Shown one piece after another: positions 57,040 to 64,000 of a stretch of DNA of 64,000 nt. A program made the position numbers and the translations under genes. Location of the stretch: assembly GCA_030704615.1 (NCBI GenBank), contig CM060731.1:52204001-52268000 (forward strand), written 5' to 3'. The stretch comes from Takakia lepidozioides (lineage: Eukaryota; Streptophyta; Takakiopsida; Takakiales; Takakiaceae). The notes under the pieces are model-generated. The model searched no databases and was not told the origin of the DNA. It saw only the letters and a list, made by a program, of their open reading frames with translations. Position 1 is the first letter of the stretch, and each line of letters opens with the position of its first letter.

Positions 57040-58103
57040 TGTTAGAGGACTGTAGGGGACTTAGACACTTATACGGGATCTGTAGGGTACCCTTAATTTT
57101 TGCACAGACTGAGACAAACAGGAACCTTAGGGGTGACAGCAGAGCACTGTAGAAGGGGGTTACACAACCCACACAGCCCACACAGCCGTCACAGCCGTCA
57201 CAGCCCACACAGCCGACACAGCCGACACAGCCCACACAGCCCGACACAGCCGTCACAGCCCACACAGCCCACACAGCCGTCACAGCCAACACAGCCCGTC
57301 ACAGCCGACACAGCCCACACAGCCCACACAGCCCGACACAGCCGTCACAGCCCACACAGCCCACACAGCCGTCACAGCCAACACAGCCCGTCACAGTCGT
57401 CACAGCCCACACAGCCCACACAGCCCGTCACAGTCGTCACAGCAGACACAGCCCACACAGCCAGTCACAGCCCGACACAGCCAAACACAGCCAGTCACCG
57501 CTTGACACAGCTGTCACGATAATAGGGAATGAAGAGTAGGACAGGGAACGACTGTGGGGAACAACACCAGAGAAGGGAACATGTTAGTTCACATACGACG
57601 GTTAGAGAGGGAAACGGTTAGAACCGCGGATAGAAGGATAAAGGGAAGAACGGGGATTATGATGAGATCATTATTCGGGGAGGACTTGGGAGTCAGGCGG
57701 AAGCGGAGATCGGAGAGCACGATGAAGGAGGATTAGTAGATGCTTGTTAGATGCAAAGCCGTAGGGATATTGTAGAGGAGAATAGAGATACAATGGCTTC
57801 GGCCTGATACCTGATAAATCATAATCTGATATTTATACGATACAATCACACTGTGTAGAGAGATCTGAGTGAAGCTGTGGATTGAATGGAGGAGTGAAGG
57901 AAACTAATACGTAATTATCAATGGTAAGGTAGCTAAGATGAATGCGAAAAGGGAAACAAATAGGAAACACCCCCATGATACACTAGCTGTAGGTCATGAC
58001 TGATTGTTCTGCGCGGGCTGAGTACTTAGAGATTTCCAACTCTTCTATCTTGGAGTTTCCGCCTCGGATAGCGAAGGGATGGGTGAGTAAAAGCCGCGCG
58101 ACA
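57040..58103 (+). mobile_element. 5' LTR of copy D
   Basis: 1064 bp, TGTTAGAGG ... GCGACA, with the canonical TG/CA ends and the PBS two bases after it. Agrees with the LTRs of copies B and C over its length except in the satellite. Confidence 0.9.
57163..57520 (+). repeat. CACAGCC satellite in the copy D LTR
   Basis: About 350 bp of CACACAGCC, GTCACAGCC and GACACAGCC units with higher-order repetition (a ~110-bp block appears twice). Confidence 0.95.
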
Positions 58104-58691
58104 TTTGGCGACCATACTGGGGAACTGGTACATGAACAACCAGATGTGACAGGCATCTGGTGGGATCATGGTGGTTGGACCATTAAAGAATTTGAAGTGA
58201 ATCAAATTCCCTGTGAAACGAAGGAAGAAAGATTGTCCAAACAGTTCTTTCAAAGGTTCTTGGAATTGCCAGACGGATGTAAAGAAAATATTCTTAAACG
58301 AGTGCATGATGCTGATCCAGAATGGGGTCTGGAGAAAGGAGTGATAAAGATTTATCAGGTAGCCTGTAGAGGAAGAGCACGTTGGTTACCAACATTGGTT
58401 TATGTGATAGCATTGCTATCCATTAAACGAGTAGAGTTTGAAGGCTGGGAAGAAAGAAAGGTGAATGTTTATACTCATATGCATGAAGAGCTTGTACTGG
58501 TAAAGAATTGGATTCCAAAGGATATTTTGTGGATCAAACTCACACCAAGAACAGCTTTTCAGACTTGTTTGCCATATGGTTATATGGTAACGGAGACTTC
58601 AAGTATAGCCAAGGGTGCATTGAAGCTTGAAAGAAATCCAGGCATATACGAGAGATATTACAGAAGAGAGTTTTGGTTATTGCCACATTAA
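57996..58691 (+). CDS. Extra 5' ORF of LTR family I, beginning inside the LTR
   Basis: ATG 57996 lies in the LTR; the frame crosses the LTR end and PBS and stays open for 231 codons to TAA 58689. First part MTDCSARAEYLEISNSSILE is kept in the LTRs of copies B and C. Later it contains IWWDHGGWTIKEFEVNQIP, KQFFQRFLELPDG and KIYQVACRGRARWLPTLVYV. No family recognised. The next frame (gag) starts 23 bp after the stop. Ogre/Tat elements also have an ORF before gag, but I cannot say whether these are related. Confidence 0.6.
   Translation: MTDCSARAEYLEISNSSILEFPPRIAKGWVSKSRATFGDHTGELVHEQPDVTGIWWDHGGWTIKEFEVNQIPCETKEERLSKQFFQRFLELPDGCKENILKRVHDADPEWGLEKGVIKIYQVACRGRARWLPTLVYVIALLSIKRVEFEGWEERKVNVYTHMHEELVLVKNWIPKDILWIKLTPRTAFQTCLPYGYMVTETSSIAKGALKLERNPGIYERYYRREFWLLPH
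58106..58123 (+). promoter_or_regulatory. Primer-binding site of LTR family I
   Basis: TGGCGACCATACTGGGGA, two bases after the LTR. Similar to the TGGCGCCGTTGCCGGGGA type (tRNA-Asp-like) of plant Athila/Tat elements, with several differences, so the primer tRNA is not certain. Confidence 0.65.
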
Positions 58692-58713
58692 AAAGAAATG
58701 AAAGACATGGGAC

Positions 58714-61700
58714 ATGAGTGATGAAAGAGAAGCTAGACGACAAAGATATTCATTAAAAAGGGAAAGCTATCTGAAAGCTAATTATCCATATCTTTGGGAG
58801 AGAGGAATAGACATAGGGGAATCATCTGGACCTCTCACACCATCAAGATCAAAAAGTGCATCACCTATACCGGAAGAACTAGAGTTTGATGCCACTCCTT
58901 CTGTTTCTTTGCAAGAAAGATTAAGGGAATTGGTACAGGAAGAAGATCAATCAAGAGGTGAAAGATCTGAGGTACATCCTTGGATAAAAGATTTGACAGA
59001 AATCTTTGATAAAAGTTGGCATGGAACACCAAAAGCAGGAACTCCAGTTTCTGAAGCAGAAGATGAAGAAGGAGATGAGGATGTGGCAGAGCCAACGGAG
59101 AGTTCAGACTCTCCAACACCATTACAGTTGAGTTACATGAGTGAAGAAGAAACCCAAGGGCAGAACTTGAATGATGAAAACAGAGAGAAGAAATTGGAAG
59201 AGGAAGAATATGAAGAAGTAGACCCAACAGCTGAGGTTGAGACTACAACCAGGACATCCCAACCCGTTAGACCTGGATCAAGTGGAGCACTTGGATCACA
59301 GGCCAACGAAGGTGTCGGCTCAGGGGGATCAGGCGGGCTGCCTGGATCTGGCTCTGGGGGGACAGGGAGTGTGGGAAGTAGTGCAACTGAAGCTGGGAAT
59401 ACTGTGAATATCGTGGGGCCAGAAGCAGGGAGTGCTCAAGGGCCACCACTTGGTGGAAGATCCACCACAAAAACAACAGGTCCAGAAGGACCAGCACCAG
59501 CAAGGGTGCCAGCACCTGTCAGTGGGCAGAAGGTAGGGCCACAGATGGCGTTACAACCAACACGGGCAAAACCACCCTTTCCAATATATTCAGGAAAAGG
59601 GGATCCCGATGTACACATTAGCCAATTTGAGCACATGTGTATAGTGAACAATGAGAATGGCGATGATGCCAAGATGAGACTGTTTCCTTGTTCACTTATC
59701 AAGAAAGCAAGTGAATGGTATGCAAGATTCCCTGATAATCATTTCCTAACCTGGAATGGCTTGAATACAGCATTTCGAAATAGGTTCAGGACAAGTAAAA
59801 CTGAGGATGAAGTGTATGGAAGTTTACAACAGCTGAAGCAGAAGAAGCATGAAACTGTTGAAGAGTATATGGAGAAGATGGAATTGATGATGAAAAAGCT
59901 GGCTGCAGTACCAGCACCCGGTTTACAGAAGACTTGGTTTGTGAGTGGACTAAGACCAGAGTTGCAGAAGAAAGTGGATATGTTACCCCATAATACAGTG
60001 GAGGAGGCATTTGAAACTGCGAACAGAATTGAGCAATTGGGAATGCTCAGGAGAGAGAAAAAGGAAGATGAGGACTCTGAAGATGAGTCAGATGAAGAAG
60101 AAGAGCAAGAACTAAAAAGAAAGAGTAAGAGAAAGGAAAAGTTGAAGAGGGATAACTATGAGAAAAGATTGGAAGAAATCTTGAAGAAGTATGCCACAGA
60201 GGCTGCAACACATTGGAGGAAGGGTGTATGGTGTGCAAAGTGCCAGAATGAAGGCCATACCACTACAGAATGCCACATGAAGGAGAAACACTGTACTATC
60301 TGTAAAATGGATAACCATTCTACTGAGAATTGTTACTACAACAGAAGGACAGCTGCCAGAGAACCTAGGCAAGTGAGGGTGCATCAGGTGCAACCCCAGC
60401 CAAGAAGAAGCAATGATCAGGACCACTATGGTAGGTCTGGTGGTTATAACAATGGCATGGAAGGAAGAGGTAATTCAAGAGGGAATTACCAAGGAAATTC
60501 CAGAGGCAACTATCAGGGTAATCCGAGGGGGAATTACCAGCCCGGGAATCAGGATTATAGAAATAATCCAAGACCAGACCAAGGGCGAGGACCCAATGGT
60601 GAAGAGCTATGTTACTATTGTAATCAGCCAGGACATCGCAAGGCAGCCTGTTCATTCTGGATAAGACACCAGAATGAGATGAGAGCTCCTGTGAATGAGG
60701 GCCCAGTGGTGGCAGCTCACATGGTTAGGCCATGTGTTGTACCAGAAGTAAGTACAATGATAGTAACAAGAAGTAAAGCTAAACTAATACCTCCAGTAGA
60801 AGAGGAAGAAGATGAGACTGGAAGTGGCAATGATATGCCTGAAGATGAAGAGACTTGGAAGGATGAGAAGGAACTGCACAAGGAAGTGGCAGATACTATA
60901 AGGGAAATGCAAAAGAGTACTGATATTCCTGTGGCAGATTCCTCTGATTCGGATGGAGAAAAAGAGGAGAGTGAGGAAGAAAGGAGAAAAGAAGATGCAG
61001 ACATGCAAAGTAATGAAGAGACTTTGGCTGAAGTAATATGTCAGACCAAAGCAGAAATTACCATTGGACAGCTATTAGCTGTGGCACCTTATTGTAGGCA
61101 CAGGCTGTATCAGGCAATCAATCGAATTGCCCAAGAAACAGGAAACACAGACCTGAACAGCAAGGTGACCAGTTATAATGTGAAGCCGGAAGGGCGAGAA
61201 CCAGTCATGGACTTTGATGATTCTATGCCAGTAATCCAATTGAGAATTGGAAGCACAGAACTAACTGATGTACTGATAGATGGTGGTTCTGGAGTAAATA
61301 TCATGACAGACCAATTAAGGAAGAAGCTTGGTCTAAGTAACATGAAACCAGCCCCATTTACAGTAACAATGGCAGATCAAAGAAGTGTACAGCCATTGGG
61401 ATTAATAAGAGGAGTTAAGATACAGATACAGAAAATGATCTTTCTGATCACAGTAACTGTATTAAAAATGGATGAAGTCATGGAGGCTTATTCCTTATTA
61501 TTGGGACGTCCGTGGCTGAAACAGGCCAGGGTATTCCATGACTGGAATTCTCAGTTACTAACTGTGCATAATGGGATGCACGAGATACAAATTACCACAA
61601 AGAAATCTAGTAGATTACCTGCTACAAGAAGACCTCGAGGAGTCAGAGAGTATGACTGGAGGGGAGGACTGGATGAGGAGCAGGAAGCTACCCTATTTGC

Positions 61701-62590
61701 TGCACACCCAGAGTGGGAGCAAGTTGCAGAGATGCGGCTGGAAAGCCTAAGTTGTTTGAGAGGTATCTGCTGTGGTGTAGTGACAGCAACACCAACGGAA
61801 GAAGAAACCAGCATTTACCCATCACATTTCTATGAAGAAAGAGAAGGAGAAATAGAAATCCTAGAAGAACCAGCCACTGTGAGCTTACAGGATGAAGTGG
61901 TGACTGGTTGGACAATCACAGCTGATGAGCAGGTGAGAGAAGTAAATGTGGGAACTCCGGAGGAACCAAGGATGGTGAAAGTAGGAGCTGATTTGGAGCC
62001 GGAATTCTTCGAAGAAGCTAAAAGCTTGTTCATCAAATACAGAGATGTATTTGCTTGGAGCTATGAGGATCTAAAAGGGATACCACCTGAAGTCTGTCAG
62101 CATAAAATTGAACTGGAACCAGGGTCAGTGCCAATCAAGCAGGCGAGGTATAGAATGAATCCCAACTACGCACAGAAGGTTGGAGAAGAGATAAAGAAGT
62201 TGGCTGAGGCTAAGTTTATATACCCAATAGAGTATACAACTTGGTTGTCACCCATTGTTATAGTTCCCAAGAAGAATGGCAAACTAAGAGTATGTGTGAA
62301 CTATAAGAAGCTGAATGCTTGTACGAAGAAAGATCCTTTCCCTTTGCCATTCACAGAAGCAGTATTAGACACTGTGGCAGGCCATGAGATGTACTCATTC
62401 ATGGATGGCTTCAGTGGTTATAATCAAGTGCAAGTGGCAGAAGAAGACCAAGGGAAAACAGCTTTCATCACAGACTGGGGGGCTTATGCATACAAAGTCA
62501 TGCCCTTTGGACTTTGTAATGCACCAGCGACCTTTCAGAGAGTGATAAGTGAATCTTTTCAAGAGTATCTGGATGATTTCATGCAGGTGT
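58714..62590 (+). CDS. Gag-protease-reverse transcriptase polyprotein of LTR family I (frameshifted near its end)
   Basis: Long frame from ATG 58714. Residues 1-280: acidic and Gly/Ser-rich, unlike usual gag. About 285-420: Retrotrans_gag-like (PFPIYSGKGDPDVHISQFEH, SEWYARFPDNHFLTW). Three CCHC knuckles at about 505, 526 and 632 (CAKCQNEGHTTTEC, CTICKMDNHSTENC, CYYCNQPGHRKAAC). Aspartic protease near 854 (VLIDGGSGVNIM). Reverse transcriptase from about 1140 (WLSPIVIVPKKNGKLRVCVN, FMDGFSGYNQV, MPFGLCNAPATFQR). The catalytic box reads FLDD rather than Y[VI]DD. At about 62590 one T is missing from a T run, so the frame leaves pol and ends 80 bp later. Everything before is intact. Confidence 0.9.
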
Positions 62591-62591
62591 T

Positions 62592-63050
62592 TTGGATGAT
62601 TTCAGTGTGTACAGCTCTAAGAATGAGCACTTGCATAAATTGGAGTTATGCCTGGCCAGATGCAGGATGAGAGGTCTGGGCTTGAATCCAGAGAAGTGTA
62701 CTTTCTGTGTGAACTCAGGGGTGCTTCTGGGACACATAGTGTGTAAGAAGGGACTTCTTGTGGATCCCAGGAAGACAGAGTCCATTAAAGTCTCTCCACC
62801 ACCAGTGAATGTTAAGAGTTTAAGGAGATTCCTTGGGCAAACCAGTTATTACAGAAGATTTGTCAAAAGGTATGCACAAATAGCAGCACCATTGAGCAAG
62901 CTTCTGAAGAAAGATGCAGTGTTTGCATGGACAGCTGAATGTCAACAGGCGTTTGAGGAACTTACACTGTCAGTAACAACTACACCTGTGCTGATTAACC
63001 CTCACTGGCATGTAGTATTTCATGTTCACTGCGATGCATCAGGAGAAGCA
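62592..63050 (+). pseudogene. Continuation of reverse transcriptase/RNase H in the next frame
   Basis: Reads DDFSVYSSKNEHLHKLELCL, LNPEKCTFCVNSGVLLGHIV (RT thumb) and FLGQTSYYRRFVKRYAQIA, then into RNase H ([13 protein letters not shown]). A second frameshift at about 63050 (about two bases missing) ends it. It would be in frame with the preceding polyprotein but for the T loss at 62590. Confidence 0.85.
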
Positions 63051-63054
63051 TGGA

Positions 63055-64000
63055 GCGGTGTTAGCCCAGAATGTTACAGGGAATATAGATTCACCTGTGT
63101 ACTATGCTAGCCGGTTGATGAACAGTGCTGAGAGGAACTATAGCACAACGGAAAGAGAAGCATTGGCAATGATCTATGCAGTGAAGAAATTCAGGCATTA
63201 CCTATTGGGAAGAAAGTTTATGTTTTATGTGGATCACCAGGCTCTGATATATCTGGTGAACAAACCTTTGATAAGTGGAAGGATAGCGAGGTGGTTAATA
63301 ATCTTGCATGAGTTTGAGTTCGAGGTTATTTACAAGCCTGGCCGTTTGCATCTTGTGGCAGATCATTTGTCACGACTAACAACAGGAGAGGCCGCCACAG
63401 GAGTGGACGATCAGTTACCTGATGCGAGTTTATTTGTAATGGAGGTGCAAGGAAGTGCAGATGAATGGTTAGATTGGCAATGGCCAATCAGATACTACCT
63501 TGCTCATGGTCAGTGCCCACCTAGTTATGGTAAGGAGCAAAGGAAAAGAATTGCTATCAGAGCTTTACCTTATACTATGGTAGGAAGCAGAATGTATAAG
63601 TTAGGACCTGATGGAGTACTAAAACGATGCTTGTACCACCATGAAGTAAATAAAGTCTTGGAGGAAGTTCATAAAGGAGTGGCTGGAGGTCATTTTGGAG
63701 AAGAGACTACCAGTAGAAAGATACTACTCGCAGGATACTGGTGGCCTACGTTGTTCAAAGATGTACATGAGTATTGTCAGAAGTGTGATGAATGTCAGAG
63801 GCTAGGACCTTTGCAGAGATCTGGAAGAATGGCCTTGCATCCTACAATGCCTACGGAACCATTTCAGAAATGGGGACTAGACTTTGTTGGACCAATTAAT
63901 CCACCATCCAAGAATACACGAAACAGGTACATAATTACAGCCACTGATTATACTACAAAGTGGGTGGAAGCTAAAGCTTTGAGGGACAACACAGCCAAGT
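63055..64000 (+). CDS. RNase H and N-terminal integrase, copy D (open to window end)
   Basis: A frame with no stop from 63055 to the last base: [35 protein letters not shown] (RNase H), the HHCC zinc-binding domain (H[11 protein letters not shown] ... [11 protein letters not shown]) and the integrase core start [14 protein letters not shown] and [10 protein letters not shown]. From 63187 it is nearly identical to 2757-3560 of copy A, so the two copies are recent relatives or share gene conversion. Confidence 0.9.

Larger units (their letters stand above)
57040..64000 (+). mobile_element. LTR family I retroelement, copy D (5' part, runs off the window)
   Basis: Contains 5' LTR, PBS, an extra 5' ORF, gag-protease-reverse transcriptase, RNase H and the start of integrase. 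Combined with copies A, B and C the family layout is LTR, 5' ORF, gag-pro-RT-RNase H-integrase, CACAGCC spacer, 3' ORF, polypurine tract, LTR. The integrase order places it in Ty3/Gypsy. Confidence 0.93.

Noticed and set aside
55517-57292. Taking the whole 591-codon frame as one protein
   Set aside because: The part beyond 57040 is translated CACAGCC satellite of an LTR; only 57039-55541 is transposase.
59267-61004. Minus-strand leucine/serine-rich frames
   Set aside because: Shadows of the acidic gag polyprotein.
1-64000. tRNA, rRNA or other structural RNA genes
   Set aside because: I saw no tRNA box A/B pairs or rRNA signatures; the tRNA-like strings found are retroelement primer-binding sites.

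Overview
This is nuclear DNA of a plant-lineage eukaryote. Genes are split by GT-AG introns, two conserved genes look plastid-related or organelle-targeted, one gene resembles plant ASY1/HOP1, and most of the window is nested Ty3/Gypsy-type LTR retrotransposons plus a Mutator-like (MULE) transposase. The style (large introns, CACAGCC satellites, hairpin arrays) would fit a charophyte such as Chara, but that is inference; no marker fixes the species.

Layout. 1-2756 (minus): a decayed, 5'-truncated copy of an unusual multi-exon gene with a ParB-like 'DGNHR' box; one intron holds a four-unit ~147-bp palindromic repeat. 2757-7543 (plus): internal part of LTR family I (RNase H, integrase, extra 3' ORF). 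7547-13450 (minus): a second Gypsy family, present as four tandem ~1.46-kb U5-PBS-gag units behind an LTR fragment. 13476-19105 (plus): second copy of the ParB-like gene, long enough to show a DNA N4/N6-methyltransferase-like C-terminus; a 12-unit hairpin array lies just upstream of its first recognisable exon. 21240-22666: 3' end and LTR of another family I copy. 22690-25080: remnant of a third LTR family, split by an AT-rich insertion.

25.1-43.0 kb is the most host-like part: an unknown minus-strand ORF, one tRNase Z-like exon, a HORMA-domain gene, a zinc-finger segment, a conserved single-membrane-span plastid-type protein (34479-35785) lying between ~0.55-kb inverted repeats, a proline/acidic-tailed exon, and a full six-exon methylenetetrahydrofolate dehydrogenase/cyclohydrolase gene (40260-43025).

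44.7-64 kb is again transposon-dominated: a MULE remnant with SWIM finger, palindromic arrays, an N-terminal fragment of a third ParB-like gene copy cut by the LTR of a minus-strand family I element (47438-53567), a larger MULE transposase gene (53992-57039) cut by another family I element (57040 to window end) that has LTR, PBS, an extra 5' ORF, and gag-protease-reverse transcriptase.

The main candidates for something undescribed are (i) the repeated ParB-like/DNA-methyltransferase-like gene family and the hairpin arrays in or beside its introns, (ii) the family I retroelement with an ORF that starts inside the LTR and a long coiled-coil 3' ORF, and (iii) the tandem U5-PBS-gag array. Stop codons that break element copies are repeatedly CAG to TAG, as expected for deamination of CHG-methylated cytosine. 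All functional statements come from reading motifs by eye; no database search was run.
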